A stretch of 58,556 nucleotides of DNA from Paenibacillus helianthi (GTDB taxonomy: Bacteria; Bacillota; Bacilli; Paenibacillales; Paenibacillaceae): the NCBI RefSeq assembly GCF_001909055.1, contig NZ_LVWI01000056.1, positions 1 through 58,556 of the forward strand, read 5' to 3'. How positions within the stretch are numbered: the stretch's first letter is position 1; each line of letters starts with the position of its first letter. Shown piece after piece: positions 26,840-36,741 of the stretch. Both the position numbers and the translations under genes were made by a program. Under the pieces are notes generated by a model that was not told where the DNA came from, did no database searches, and was given only the letters and a program-made list of their open reading frames with translations.

Positions 26840-27751
26840 TTGAATGAACTCGTGATTCGGAATTTTAAGCAGGAGGACATGCCGGGACTGGGTGAATTTT
26901 ATCAGGCGGTGACCGCAGGTGATCCTGTGATTTTTTGGTGGGTAGGCGAAGAAGAGAACTATTCGAATGTGTTTTGCGCTTTTGAAGGACAACAGATGGT
27001 CGCCAAAGGGCAGGTTGCCGTATTCAATATCATTGCACCTGAATGTGAGACGGAGAGCAAGCACAAGATTTTCCTTAATCTGAAGGCTTTCCCGGGTAGG
27101 GAAGAGGATGTGGAACTGCTGAATTCTGTGTATAAGCGCCTGCTGGCTCGGGCCCGTGAGATCAAAGCGACGCTGCCGGACAGTCATGGAACTATACTGT
27201 GTGTGGGGAACTACTTGGCGGAAGAGAGCTACCACCGTTATTTTCAGCAGCAGCAGGGGTATCAGTATTTACACAGCTTATATAGTCTGAAACGTGACTT
27301 GAATGAGCCTGTTGCGGAGCTGCCGCTCCCTGAAAGTGTGGACTTCATACAATGGCATATGGAGACCCCTGAGGAGCAGGAACAGTATATGCAGCTGGAA
27401 GCTGAAGTGTGGCCGGATGCTCCAATTGGAGCAAAACGGCTTGGCGAATATCGCAGTCATCCGCTGTGGACCGCCATCATTGCACGCGAAGCAGGAACGA
27501 TTGTTGGCAGTGTAATGGTCTGGCAAGAAGACGAGGGTGGCGTTGTTGAGGATGTGTTTGTCAGGGAGACCTGGAGAAGACGCGGTATAGCCCGATTTTT
27601 ATTGAGCGAAGCCTTGATATATTTGCAGGGGCATGGGCTTGAAACCGCCTCACTAGTTACCGGAACGGACAACCATTCCGCCCAGGCTCTTTATCATTCT
27701 GTTGGTTTTCATACGGAGAGCGAAGAAACCAGATATTACATAGAGCTATAA
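26840..27751 (+). CDS. GNAT-family N-acetyltransferase
   Basis: The C-terminal 140 residues form a GNAT domain: VVEDVFVRETWRRRGIARFL contains the acetyl-CoA pyrophosphate loop (RxxGxA), followed by NHSAQALYHSVGF. The N-terminal half has a weaker repeat of the fold, so this may be a tandem GNAT of 303 residues. It would transfer an acetyl group to an unidentified amine in the cytoplasm. I chose the TTG at 26840, since GGTGGAG lies six bases upstream; a GTG at 26828 is possible but overlaps that site. Confidence 0.82.
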   Translation: MNELVIRNFKQEDMPGLGEFYQAVTAGDPVIFWWVGEEENYSNVFCAFEGQQMVAKGQVAVFNIIAPECETESKHKIFLNLKAFPGREEDVELLNSVYKRLLARAREIKATLPDSHGTILCVGNYLAEESYHRYFQQQQGYQYLHSLYSLKRDLNEPVAELPLPESVDFIQWHMETPEEQEQYMQLEAEVWPDAPIGAKRLGEYRSHPLWTAIIAREAGTIVGSVMVWQEDEGGVVEDVFVRETWRRRGIARFLLSEALIYLQGHGLETASLVTGTDNHSAQALYHSVGFHTESEETRYYIEL

Positions 27752-27803
27752 GGATCACCGGCTGGCAGCAGTATATAGCGCGATATATTTCACTATGGAT
27801 CAG

Positions 27804-27854
27804 AACCTCCTGTAACCACAGCTATTGACTGTGACTTACTAGAGGTTTTCTTTT
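27804..27854 (+). terminator. Terminator after the acetyltransferase gene
   Basis: AACCTC pairs with GAGGTT and, inside, CACAG with CTGTG, followed by TTCTTTT. Confidence 0.65.
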
Positions 27855-27888
27855 GGTCAACTGCACAATACATTTGTCCGATCATCAA

Positions 27889-28711
27889 TATTTTTTTATA
27901 TAGGGCAGCCTGTACTTGTAAGCGGTATACAAAGTGCGATGGGTACAATACTTCGCGTGCTTGCTGGTGGGGTGCTGGCAGGGGGGATGATGGAATCTGG
28001 GGCGGCAGAGATGATAGCGCAGGCCATCGTGAAAAAATTTGGCGGCAGCAAGGCCATTCTTGCTCTTGCCTTGGCGACGATGATCATTACAGCGGCGGGT
28101 GTATTTATACCTGTAGCTGAACTGATAGTGGCACCGATTGCTTTGTCGGTAGGGAACATCCTCTCGCCCAATCCCAATACGATTGCCGCTGCACGGGGGT
28201 TCGGCCTGGATCTGAGCCATGTGCTGCTGGCTGGCTTCATTCCGGCAGTCTGCGGCCTGATCGTAACCGTTATTGTAGCATCGCTTCTGAAAAATAAAGG
28301 TGTAAAGGTGCTGGATGAGGAAGCAGTGTACAACGAAGCAGACAACTCCAAATATCCGCCTCTTCGTAAGGCTGTCGTGGCACCGCTCGTTGCGGTCATC
28401 CTGCTGATGATCTCCTATCGGTTCGATTACGGGTATTGACGTGCTGTCCAGTATTAAGGTTGCTACGCTGTACATTCTGCCGATTGCCGGAATCATTGGT
28501 CTGCTGGCCATGGGCCAGGGGACCGAATTCTGGTGTACACCTCCTCCGGTCTGAATAAAATGACAGCGACGGTGCTGATCCTGATCGGTGCCGGCGGGAT
28601 TGCCGGACTGATTGCCGCTTCCGACTTGTCCGTCCAGATCGTCAGCCTGATTCAGACGGCGGGTATGTGGCAACGTTATTATCCGTTTCTTTTTAAAAGG
28701 CACAGATTTTA
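27889..28711 (+). pseudogene. Broken GntP-type gluconate/glycerate permease
   Basis: The first frame (to the stop at 28437-28439) encodes permease text such as RVLAGGVLAGGMMESGAAE, IITAAGVFIPVAELIVAP and LLAGFIPAVCGLIVTV, typical of GntP-family transporters. The sequence then continues in a second frame (VATLYILPIAGIIGLLAMG) and, after another shift near 28535, a third (SSGLNKMTATVLILIGAGG). Both the N-terminal start and the last third are missing. It is immediately upstream of glycerate kinase, so it probably once imported glycerate or gluconate. Confidence 0.85.
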
Positions 28712-28733
28712 ATATATGGCATGAGGTGAGGAT

Positions 28734-29882
28734 ATGGGAGAGAAAGAGAAAACATTTGTACTGGCACCGGACTCCTTCAAAGAGAGCATGAGCGCCAAGG
28801 AAGTATGTGTCGCAATGGAAAAGGGGCTCCGGAAGATCTATCCGGCTGCTCATTACATTCATGTGCCGATGGCTGACGGCGGGGAAGGTACCGTACAGTC
28901 ACTGGTCGATGCTTCGGGCGGGGAAATCCATTATAAAGAGGTCACTGGACCTCTCGGCCAGAAGGTTATCGCCCAATATGGAATTCTTGGCGGAGGACAG
29001 ACTGCGGCGATTGAAATGGCCTCCGCGAGTGGTATACATCTGGTGTCGCAGGAAACCCGGAATCCTATGATCACCACTACTTACGGTACCGGGGAGTTGA
29101 TCCGGGAGTGTCTGGACCGGGGCATCCGCAAAATCATTATCGGTATCGGAGGCAGTGCGACGAATGACGGCGGTACAGGCATGGCTGAGGCGCTCGGGGC
29201 CAGATTCCTGGATGAGTCGGGAGCAGAGCTTCCCCGCGGGGGTGGCAGTCTGGGAAGACTGGCAAGTATAGATATTACAGCGCTGGACGAACGCCTGCAG
29301 CACGTACAATTGATTGTAGCGTGTGATGTGACGAATCCGCTCTGCGGGGAGCAGGGCGCTTCCCGGGTATTTGGCCCGCAAAAGGGAGCTGACCCGGAGA
29401 GGGTACAGAAGCTGGACGCGAATCTGGCCCATTATGCTGCGATTGTGAAGCGACAGCTTCACAAGGATGTATGTGATCTGCCGGGAGCAGGTGCTGCCGG
29501 AGGATTGGGGGCGGGGCTGATGATCTTTACCCAAGCGGTACTCCAAAAGGGGATCGAAATTGTTATAGAATATACCGGTTTGAAGGACAAGCTGGCGGGT
29601 GCCGATATTGTGTTCACAGGGGAAGGGGGCATTGACTTCCAGACGAAGTTTGGAAAGACACCCTACGGTGTCGCCCGCACTGCCAAAGCCAGAGGCATAC
29701 AAGTCATTGCTATTGCCGGTTACATTGGCGAGGGCATTGAGTCCCTGTATGAGGAGGGTTTTACCGCGATCTTCGGCATTGTTCCCGGGGCCAGCGGGCT
29801 GGAGAAGCTGCTGGCCGCGGGGCCGCAGAACGTAGAGCGGACCTGTGAGAATATTGCGAGAATTCTGAAATTAAGCGAATAG
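28734..29882 (+). CDS. glxK: Glycerate kinase (GlxK/GarK family)
   Basis: The 382-residue protein begins FVLAPDSFKESMSAKEV and contains PMADGGEGTV, GIGGSATNDGGTGMAEALG and FTGEGGIDFQTKFGKTP, the conserved blocks of type 1 glycerate kinases. The enzyme phosphorylates D-glycerate with ATP to 2- or 3-phosphoglycerate, feeding glycolysis. GAGGTGAGG lies before the ATG. Its probable transporter partner just upstream is a pseudogene, so glycerate must now come from internal metabolism or another permease. Confidence 0.93.
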   Translation: MGEKEKTFVLAPDSFKESMSAKEVCVAMEKGLRKIYPAAHYIHVPMADGGEGTVQSLVDASGGEIHYKEVTGPLGQKVIAQYGILGGGQTAAIEMASASGIHLVSQETRNPMITTTYGTGELIRECLDRGIRKIIIGIGGSATNDGGTGMAEALGARFLDESGAELPRGGGSLGRLASIDITALDERLQHVQLIVACDVTNPLCGEQGASRVFGPQKGADPERVQKLDANLAHYAAIVKRQLHKDVCDLPGAGAAGGLGAGLMIFTQAVLQKGIEIVIEYTGLKDKLAGADIVFTGEGGIDFQTKFGKTPYGVARTAKARGIQVIAIAGYIGEGIESLYEEGFTAIFGIVPGASGLEKLLAAGPQNVERTCENIARILKLSE

Positions 29883-30048
29883 CATAAGCAGAGGCTCTGG
29901 AGAATTTATTTTCTTCAGGGAAAGTATAGCTGACTTTTTCTGCATTTGTCAGGGGCACTTGATCATACGGACAGACCTGCCACTTGCAACATAATCCATC
30001 TGCGTACGTCTTAATAAAAAGAAGGGGAATAACATTAGGAGGGATTTC

Positions 30049-30801
30049 ATGAATACTATGAAAATAGTTGGGCGTTCAGCGCTGGCCGCTGTTCTGCTGG
30101 TTCTAGCAGGGTGCAATGCAGCGCCTGAAGCCGAGCCGAAAGCTACACTGGCACCGGAGCAGACTCAGGTATCCCCATCGCCGACTGCATCACCGACTGC
30201 ATCACCGACCGTATCGCCGACCGCATCACCGCTCCCTTCGGAACCGGCAGAAAGTCAGCAGCCACAGGCTTCGGCTGCTCCGGAGGAAGGAATGCCGCCA
30301 ACCGCTGAGGAAGCAGCCACTACGGTACTAAGAGCATTAAAGGCAGGCGATATGGAGACCCTTGCGTCCTGGGCACACCCGGACAAAGGTGTCCGTTTCT
30401 CACCTTACGCTTATGTCGATACAGCAACTGATCTGGTATTTACCCGGGATAAGCTGAAGGGTCTGATGAAGGACCCCAAGCCGTATGTATGGCGTGAATT
30501 CGCCGGGTCCGGGGAGATTATGAAGCTGACCTTCGCGGAATACTTCAAGCGGTTTGTATATGACGCCGACTTCCTGAATGATGCCAAAACCGCGCTCAAC
30601 AAAGGGTTGGGGCAGGGAACGACACTGAATAATATTAACGAAGTTTATCCTAAGGATAAATACGACTTCGTCGAATATTACATTGCCGGCGTTGATCCGG
30701 CAAATGAAGGGATGGACTGGCGCAGCCTGCGCCTGGTCTTCGAGAAGATCGGAGAGGATCACGCGCTGGTAGGCATTGTCCATGATCAATGGACACCCTG
30801 A
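30049..30801 (+). CDS. Lipoprotein with SPT-repeat linker
   Basis: This is a 250-residue lipoprotein (lipobox LAGC, Cys22). Residues about 38-90 are a Ser-Pro-Thr linker of repeated SPTA units, probably spanning the cell wall. The C-terminal 150 residues (LRALKAGDMETLASWAHPDKGVRFSPY, then YDFVEYYIAGVDPANEGMDWRSL) form a compact domain that I recognise only as one seen in Paenibacillus lipoproteins, reminiscent of NTF2-like folds. Function unknown. GGAGGG lies seven bases before the ATG. A terminator follows about 100 bases on. Confidence 0.75.
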   Translation: MNTMKIVGRSALAAVLLVLAGCNAAPEAEPKATLAPEQTQVSPSPTASPTASPTVSPTASPLPSEPAESQQPQASAAPEEGMPPTAEEAATTVLRALKAGDMETLASWAHPDKGVRFSPYAYVDTATDLVFTRDKLKGLMKDPKPYVWREFAGSGEIMKLTFAEYFKRFVYDADFLNDAKTALNKGLGQGTTLNNINEVYPKDKYDFVEYYIAGVDPANEGMDWRSLRLVFEKIGEDHALVGIVHDQWTP

Positions 30802-30896
30802 CGGGAAGAAGGCAGAATACGTCTGTGAAAAAGTAGGGAATTATACCAGCTCATCGGAAGTAAGCCGGCAGGAATAATTCCCCACGAGTGTAATAT

Positions 30897-30937
30897 AAAA
30901 AGTCCGCATTTCCCTGATGAAGGGAATGCGGACTTTT
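30897..30937. terminator. Bidirectional terminator between convergent genes
   Basis: AAAAGTCCGCATTCCC-type arms (AAAAGTCCGCATT with AATGCGGACTTTT) form a long stem that ends both the lipoprotein gene and the convergent SLH gene. Confidence 0.9.
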
Positions 30938-30998
30938 GAAGCTTATTCAGCCCACTGCTGTTGAGCCGGTGAACCGGGCATATACTCTGAATAACAGC

Positions 30999-31973
30999 TT
31001 ACCTTACACTGGAGCCGGAGGAGAAAGGACTAGCGGTCAGCGACTGGGCAGTTGCAGTATAGCCTTCCGGCAGATAGGTTACTGCAGTGCCCTTCGAGAT
31101 AACCATCGGGTACATTCTGCCTGGTGCCGGTTTGGTGATGCTGAAATAGATGACAGCCGTTTTGTCCTTGCCGAATTCAATCCGGTTAATGGTCAGCCCA
31201 TACCCAGGGTTGGGCAGATCGCTCACGGTTATCGTGGCCTTGTTCACGCCATCACCGGCTTTTTCCAGGGTTACCGAGCCTTCATACATCATCTGGGAAG
31301 GAGCCGCAGTACCGTCATCCGGAGCAATTACCGTTCGGGCAAACTCAGCAGCGTCATAGATCCAGACAGCGGCTTCCGAACGGGTCACGGCATCGTTGGG
31401 ACGGAAAGTATTGTTCTTATCTAATGTCACCAGATGGGTATTCACCAGAATCTGCAGGCTATTCATTTCTGCATTAGACAGCTTGCCGCCATCTGAGATA
31501 TCGGCATACATCATTGTGACGGGGAAATTCCCTTTGCTCTGCAAAGCCTGAGTCAGCAAATGGGCGAACTGGATGCGGGTCATCGCGGCGTTCGGATCAA
31601 CCGTGGGGTCCAGGGTTAGGCCGTTTTGCTTCGCAATCAGAAAAGCTGAGGCATACCAAGCCTTATCTTTTACTTTGTCAAAGTAAGTACTAGCCGTAAC
31701 TGTACTGCTGCCGGTTTGCGGGGACAACTGCAGGCCATTTACGATAAACTGGATGCCTTGGGCAAAGGTAACCTTCGATTTTGGCGCAAATCTGTCCGTG
31801 GTCACTCCATTCACAACTCCTTTGTGATGCAGTGCGTTGATTTTGGACTCAGCGGGATCACCTTTTAAATCGGAAAAAGCAAAAGCAGATGCTCCAAAAG
31901 ACACGCTTGCCGCCAGAATGCCGCACGCAATAGTCATTTTTTTCGCGCTCATCTGGAAAGTTTGTTTGTTCAT
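30999..31973 (-). CDS. SLH-domain protein with PrcB-like C-terminal domain
   Basis: The 324-residue exported protein has a signal peptide (about 1-33, ending GASAFAF), then SLH repeats (FSDLKGDPAESKINALHHKG; YFDKVKDKAWYASAF; MYADISDGGKLSNAEMNSL), and a C-terminal domain from about 235. That domain (GYGLTINRIEF, then SITKPAPGRMYPMVI) looks like the PrcB C-terminal fold, found in surface protease complexes. It should be attached to the cell wall. No protease gene is adjacent. AGAGGTGAGG lies before the ATG. Confidence 0.8.
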   Translation of the reverse strand: MNKQTFQMSAKKMTIACGILAASVSFGASAFAFSDLKGDPAESKINALHHKGVVNGVTTDRFAPKSKVTFAQGIQFIVNGLQLSPQTGSSTVTASTYFDKVKDKAWYASAFLIAKQNGLTLDPTVDPNAAMTRIQFAHLLTQALQSKGNFPVTMMYADISDGGKLSNAEMNSLQILVNTHLVTLDKNNTFRPNDAVTRSEAAVWIYDAAEFARTVIAPDDGTAAPSQMMYEGSVTLEKAGDGVNKATITVSDLPNPGYGLTINRIEFGKDKTAVIYFSITKPAPGRMYPMVISKGTAVTYLPEGYTATAQSLTASPFSSGSSVR

Positions 31974-32301
31974 TATGCCTCACCTCTTATCCTCTTAGAT
32001 GGCAGAAATGCGAGAAATGTTGCAGGCACACTCCAAATAAATGAAATTCATCCTCCTGATCTGCCGTAGCGTGGATCTTACTTTCTCCCAATCAATCACT
32101 TTTACCAATATGATCTCCAGGTATTGCATCTTCAATGATTGCTAGCATGCTTCAGTAACTAATACCCTATGCCTCCGGTATGAACCAGCCTGTTGCACCG
32201 AAAGTGGACCCGCCGGTTCAGGATTGAACAATAGCGCCACTTCGCTGTACACTTAGGGATGATAGCGTTATATCAGAGGAACTTGAGAATGGAGAACATA
32301 G
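31974..32301. other. Divergent intergenic region, no gene seen
   Basis: This 328-base gap lies between the SLH gene and the Tet(M)-type gene, which diverge from it. It holds their ribosome sites. I see no convincing RNA, leader peptide of the classic tet(M) attenuator type, or operator palindrome. Confidence 0.5.
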
Positions 32302-34281
32302 ATGATTCAGCAGCAGGGGATCGAACGGATTAATGTGGGGGTTTTTGCCCATGTCGATGCGGGGAAGACAACAACTACGGAGCATATGCTCTATGAGAGC
32401 GGCCGCATTAAGGCGGTGGGGAGTGTAGATAGCGGAACAGCTGTAACCGATTCCATGGAGGTAGAGCGCCAGCGGGGGATTTCCGTGCGTGCAGCCTTGG
32501 CGTCGTTCGAATGGCGGGGTGTGCAGGTGAATCTGGTCGACACACCGGGGCATGTCGATTTCCTGTCCGAGGTGGAGCGAAGCCTGCGGGTGATGGACTG
32601 TGCAGTGCTTATTCTGTCTGCGGTTGAAGGCGTACAGGCCCAGAGCGAGATGATCTGGAATGCGCTGCGCAAGCTGGGGATTCCGACGCTGATTTTTATG
32701 AACAAAATGGACCGGGTCGGCGCAGATCCCGAAGCTGTGCTGGCCCAGGCGCGAACGTATCTATCCGGTGATATCCTTCCGGTTCAGCAGGCTCTCGGTC
32801 AAGAGCAGGATTATGCCGGAGCCGTGGACTTATGGGCAGATGGGGCCGACCCTGCGGCGCGGACGGAGCTGCTGGAAGCAATGGCTGAGCGGGACGAGGC
32901 GTTGCTGGAGGTATATATGTCGGGTGCTCCGCTTGCTGTGGCAGACTGGAAAAAACAGCTGATCGCCAAAACAGCCTCGGGTACGATGTTCCCGCTCGTC
33001 TACGGTGTAGCTGCCAAAGGTCTTGGCATTACACAGCTGCTGGACGCGATGACTGATTATTTTCCCCGTACCGGGGGAAATCCGGAATTGCCGGTGTCCG
33101 GCATTGTGTACAACATTCAGCGTGACAAAAGCATGGGCCGTATGGCCTTCGTCCGTCTCTACCAAGGCACCATCCGCAACCGGGACACAGTGATGAATTA
33201 CTCGCAGGAGCTTCAGGGCAAGGTAACGCAGATCCGTAAGGTGGAGGGCGGACGGACGGAGGATGTCGGCACGCTGGAGGCCGGGGATATCGCCGTAGTC
33301 TACGGGCTGACCGGGGTCAGAATCGGCGATGTGCTGGGTCTCCCGGATGCTATTCCGCAGGAAGCGAAGCTGGCTGTACCGCTGCTGACGGTGAGGGTGC
33401 ACTGGGAGGCCGATATAGATGAACATCAAGTCATCGGGGCATTTCAGGAGCTGGCTGATGAAGATCCGCTGCTCGATACCCAGTGGCTGCAGGATGAGCG
33501 GGAGCTGCACATCAAGGTTATGGGTCCGATTCAACTGGAAATTCTGGACAGTGTGCTGGAAAGCCGTTACGGCCTGAAGGTCACCTTCGGCCAGCCGTCC
33601 GTCATCTACAAGGAAACTCCAAGCCAGGCGGGTGAAGGTTATGTCGCCTACCTGATGCCGAAGCCGTGCTGGGCTATCCTGCGGTTCAAGATTGAACCGG
33701 GGCTGCCGGGCAGCGGTCTTCAATATGAATCGCTTGTCCGCAGCTCCGATCTGCTGCCGCAGTATCAGAATGAAACGGCCCGCCGTGTCCCGGAGGCGCT
33801 GATGCAGGGACTCTGCGGCTGGGAGGTTACCGACCTGAAGGTGACGCTGACCGAGGGGCAGCATCATGTGTGGCATACCCATCCGCTGGATTTTGCGGTG
33901 GCAACGCCCATGGCTATTATGGATGGGCTGAACCGGACCGGCACCAGGCTGCTGGAACCGGTTCTCCAGGTCCGCATCGTCGTTCCCGAAGAGAACGGCG
34001 GCCGCGTCATGAACGATCTCGTGCAGATGCGCGGCACGTTTGAGCCTCCGGTTCTCCAGGGTGAGCGGATGATTATCGAAGGACGGCTGCCGCTGGCAAC
34101 GTCGCTCGAATATCCCGTCAGCCTAAGCTCCTACACGAAGGGGCGGAGTACGTTCACTTCTTTTTTTGCCGGCTACGAGGAATGCCCCCCGGATGTTAGG
34201 GCCGAGCGCACCCGCCGGGGCGTGAACCCGCTTGACCAGGCCAGATATATTCTGAGCGTGCGCAAAGCACTGGAAGGGTAG
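32302..34281 (+). CDS. Tet(M)/EF-G-like ribosomal protection GTPase
   Basis: At 659 residues it matches ribosomal protection proteins. The GTPase motifs are AHVDAGKTT (G1, about 16-24), VDTPGHVDF (G3) and MNKMDRVG (G4), and the C-terminal EF-G-like domains end with the block YLMPKPCWAILRFKIEPG. Tet(M), Tet(W) and Otr(A) relatives bind the ribosome and displace tetracycline. A chromosomal copy with host-like codon use and no flanking mobile gene may be intrinsic; resistance is not proven. GGAG precedes the ATG by about 8 bases. Confidence 0.87.
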   Translation: MIQQQGIERINVGVFAHVDAGKTTTTEHMLYESGRIKAVGSVDSGTAVTDSMEVERQRGISVRAALASFEWRGVQVNLVDTPGHVDFLSEVERSLRVMDCAVLILSAVEGVQAQSEMIWNALRKLGIPTLIFMNKMDRVGADPEAVLAQARTYLSGDILPVQQALGQEQDYAGAVDLWADGADPAARTELLEAMAERDEALLEVYMSGAPLAVADWKKQLIAKTASGTMFPLVYGVAAKGLGITQLLDAMTDYFPRTGGNPELPVSGIVYNIQRDKSMGRMAFVRLYQGTIRNRDTVMNYSQELQGKVTQIRKVEGGRTEDVGTLEAGDIAVVYGLTGVRIGDVLGLPDAIPQEAKLAVPLLTVRVHWEADIDEHQVIGAFQELADEDPLLDTQWLQDERELHIKVMGPIQLEILDSVLESRYGLKVTFGQPSVIYKETPSQAGEGYVAYLMPKPCWAILRFKIEPGLPGSGLQYESLVRSSDLLPQYQNETARRVPEALMQGLCGWEVTDLKVTLTEGQHHVWHTHPLDFAVATPMAIMDGLNRTGTRLLEPVLQVRIVVPEENGGRVMNDLVQMRGTFEPPVLQGERMIIEGRLPLATSLEYPVSLSSYTKGRSTFTSFFAGYEECPPDVRAERTRRGVNPLDQARYILSVRKALEG

Positions 34282-34317
34282 AGGCGGAGGTTGCCCCTGG
34301 TGCATGGTAATCTGTAC

Positions 34318-34360
34318 AAAGAATCTGTAATGACGGTTTAGTCTTACGGATTCTTTTTTT
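34318..34360 (+). terminator. Terminator after the Tet(M)-like gene
   Basis: AAAGAATCTGTAA pairs with TTACGGATTCTTT (one mismatch), followed by a T-run. Confidence 0.85.
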
Positions 34361-34431
34361 GAAAAGCACGCTGGAATGATCTTCGGAATTCATCTATATA
34401 ATGGGTTACCTGAACAAGCGGAGGGGTACAG

Positions 34432-34686
34432 ATGATCATTTGGGCAACACTTTTTGCGATAGCAGCTGGTGTAGTTTTATCGATATTTCTTGGGTCTTAC
34501 GGTATTCTAGTGCTGCTCGCAGTCGCTTTTGGCATGGTGACGAGCACGTATGTCAGGACCAAAGAGATTCATTCTGATCTCCAAATCATCAAGGAAAAGC
34601 TCGGAATCACGGATGAAGGTGAAACGGGCCTGAGCAATGAAGAGATAGAGGCGGAGCTGGAGCGTGAACTTTTGAAGGATCATTGA
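34432..34686 (+). CDS. Small membrane protein of unknown function
   Basis: The 84-residue protein has two hydrophobic segments (about 3-22 and 24-40) and a charged C-terminal tail (EIHSDLQIIKEKLGITDEG, then EEIEAELERELLKDH) likely to be helical and cytoplasmic. I do not recognise a named family, though small proteins of this type are common in Paenibacillus. GGAGGGG lies before the ATG. It is the last gene before the CRISPR leader. Confidence 0.7.
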   Translation: MIIWATLFAIAAGVVLSIFLGSYGILVLLAVAFGMVTSTYVRTKEIHSDLQIIKEKLGITDEGETGLSNEEIEAELERELLKDH

Positions 34687-34805
34687 AAAACGGTGAGTTA
34701 AGGGATAAAAAGTGTAGTAATTAGCAAAAAGGTCTGCGTACTCGATGAGAAATGGCGTACAATAGACGATGTATAGTTAATTTTGAAAATGAATGCGTAG
34801 CCTGT

Positions 34806-34965
34806 GGTGCGAATGTATAGTACCCATGAAATCCCCGGGTTCTTCGCACCGGATTTATTACATTATTTGTATGATTTATGGATGAGTTTAGCGATTAATT
34901 TAAGAGTTAAGTGATTTTTAGGCTTTATTAATGGTCTTTTATCCTTTTTTTAGGCGAAAATCGCT
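34806..34965 (+). promoter_or_regulatory. Leader of CRISPR array 1
   Basis: The 160 AT-rich bases before the first repeat contain an inverted repeat GGTGCGAA (34806-34813) with TTCGCACC (34843-34850) enclosing AAATCCCCGGGT. The sequence ends with AAATCGCT directly before the repeat. The leader of array 2 has the same hairpin and ending. The leader is expected to hold the crRNA promoter and the site where new spacers enter. Confidence 0.8.
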
Positions 34966-36648
34966 GTCGCTCCTCACGTAGGAGCGTGGATTGAAATAGT
35001 CGTAGCCCGATCCCATATGCGCCGCGCATGTGGTCGCTCCTCACGTAGGAGCGTGGATTGAAATCCCTTGGCTCCAAATATGTCATATGGAATAACGGTC
35101 GCTCCTCACGTAGGAGCGTGGATTGAAATTACCGTAGTCTGTCCACACATACAGGTCAGATGGTGTCGCTCCTCACGTAGGAGCGTGGATTGAAATCTCT
35201 GGAATATCTGCATTGACCCATGTAAATGTCGTCGCTCCTCACGTAGGAGCGTGGATTGAAATCGGACGGTGCACTCCCTAACGTTGTCAGTGTCGTGTCG
35301 CTCCTCACGTAGGAGCGTGGATTGAAATACAAATACCTAATGGCAGCAACGGGACTGACTGACGTCGCTCCTCACGTAGGAGCGTGGATTGAAATTTTTT
35401 GCAACTTATCTACTTGCAATTGCGCTTTGTCGCTCCTCACGTAGGAGCGTGGATTGAAATTCTTCTTTGCCAGCGCCTGTAGTTTCTTGAACTTGTCGCT
35501 CCTCACGTAGGAGCGTGGATTGAAATATCAAAGCACGGTATTCTAAAGCTTTTTTTATGGTCGCTCCTCACGTAGGAGCGTGGATTGAAATAGGAAATTC
35601 GATAGTAGAGGCAGGACTGTCCGGGGGTCGCTCCTCACGTAGGAGCGTGGATTGAAATTCACCAGAAATGGCTTATGTTCCGTTGGATGATTGTCGCTCC
35701 TCACGTAGGAGCGTGGATTGAAATTAACGTGGAGGTGCCAACGCCGGGGGAGTAAATAGTCGCTCCTCACGTAGGAGCGTGGATTGAAATCACACCCACC
35801 ATGATGCTTATGAGCCCGTAGGCTGTCGCTCCTCACGTAGGAGCGTGGATTGAAATATTTTTCAAGGAAGGGACCATTATCCCACGTGCAGGTCGCTCCT
35901 CACGTAGGAGCGTGGATTGAAATAGTGGTGAAATGATGGATAGCGTCAATGAGTATTCCGTCGCTCCTCACGTAGGAGCGTGGATTGAAATAGTGGTGAA
36001 ATGATGGATAGCGTCAATGAGTATTCCGTCGCTCCTCACGTAGGAGCGTGGATTGAAATATCGGTTTGGGTTTGGATTCGTAGGTAAAGTTACTGTCGCT
36101 CCTCACGTAGGAGCGTGGATTGAAATATGATGCGGAATGTGTTCGTGACAGGAGATGTAAACGTCGCTCCTCACGTAGGAGCGTGGATTGAAATGAAAGC
36201 ATCAAGCAGTCTTTTGTTAATTGCATCGTCGCTCCTCACGTAGGAGCGTGGATTGAAATTGCAACCTCCAACGCGTTTCAGAATCGTTTAGGTCGTCGCT
36301 CCTCACGTAGGATCGTGGATTGAAATAAATTCGGAATAAAGAGAACTTGTCCCATTGATCGTCGCTCCTCACGTAGGAGCGTGGATTGAAATGGAATTAC
36401 ACCGCCAGAAAAGCGGAGGACCTGGGTCGCTCCTCACGTAGGAGCGTGGATTGAAATATGGCCGAAAAGTTAAGAAAGGTAAGCGCAAAGGTCGCTCCTC
36501 ACGTAGGAGCGTGGATTGAAATTTGTGGTTACATGATGAACACATAGCCATCGTTGTCGCTCCTCACGTAGGAGCGTGGATTCACATCAGTTAACGGTAT
36601 CTCCAGTACCAGTATCGTCGCTCCTCATGTTGGAGCGTGGGTTGAACA
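34966..36648 (+). CRISPR. CRISPR array 1, type I-C repeat, 26 repeats
   Basis: I count 26 repeats of 32 bases with 25 spacers of about 33-37 bases. The repeat begins GTCGCTCCTCACGTAGGAGC and ends GTGGATTGAAAT, with stem CGCTCCT/AGGAGCG and loop CACGT, the type I-C pattern. Repeat 21 (36295) has one substitution. The last two (36556 and 36617) are degenerate, which marks the leader-distal end on the right and transcription left to right. Spacers 15 and 16 (35924-35959 and 35992-36027) are identical. Confidence 0.98.
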
Positions 36649-36686
36649 TTAAATAAAACCAGTATATATGTAAACCCCAAAACCCC

Positions 36687-36741
36687 AAAACGTTTAAAAG
36701 CCCACAACTTACTGATAAGGTGTGGGCTTTTAGACGTTTTG
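36687..36741. terminator. Long hairpin terminator after array 1
   Basis: AAAACGTTTAAAAGCCCACA pairs with TGTGGGCTTTTAGACGTTTT (one mismatch). It ends the array transcript and could also work in reverse. Confidence 0.88.

Noticed and set aside
27885..28862. A 325-residue minus-strand frame opposite the permease relic and glycerate kinase
   Set aside because: It is a shadow frame, rich in His, Arg and Cys and without domains; the plus strand explains the DNA.
34806..34850. The conserved hairpin before each array as a terminator of the upstream gene
   Set aside because: It has no T-run, and an equivalent hairpin precedes both arrays whatever the upstream gene, so a leader element fits better.
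35555..36551. Minus-strand open frames inside the CRISPR arrays with repeated FQSTLLREER text
   Set aside because: They are translations of the CRISPR repeats themselves, not proteins.
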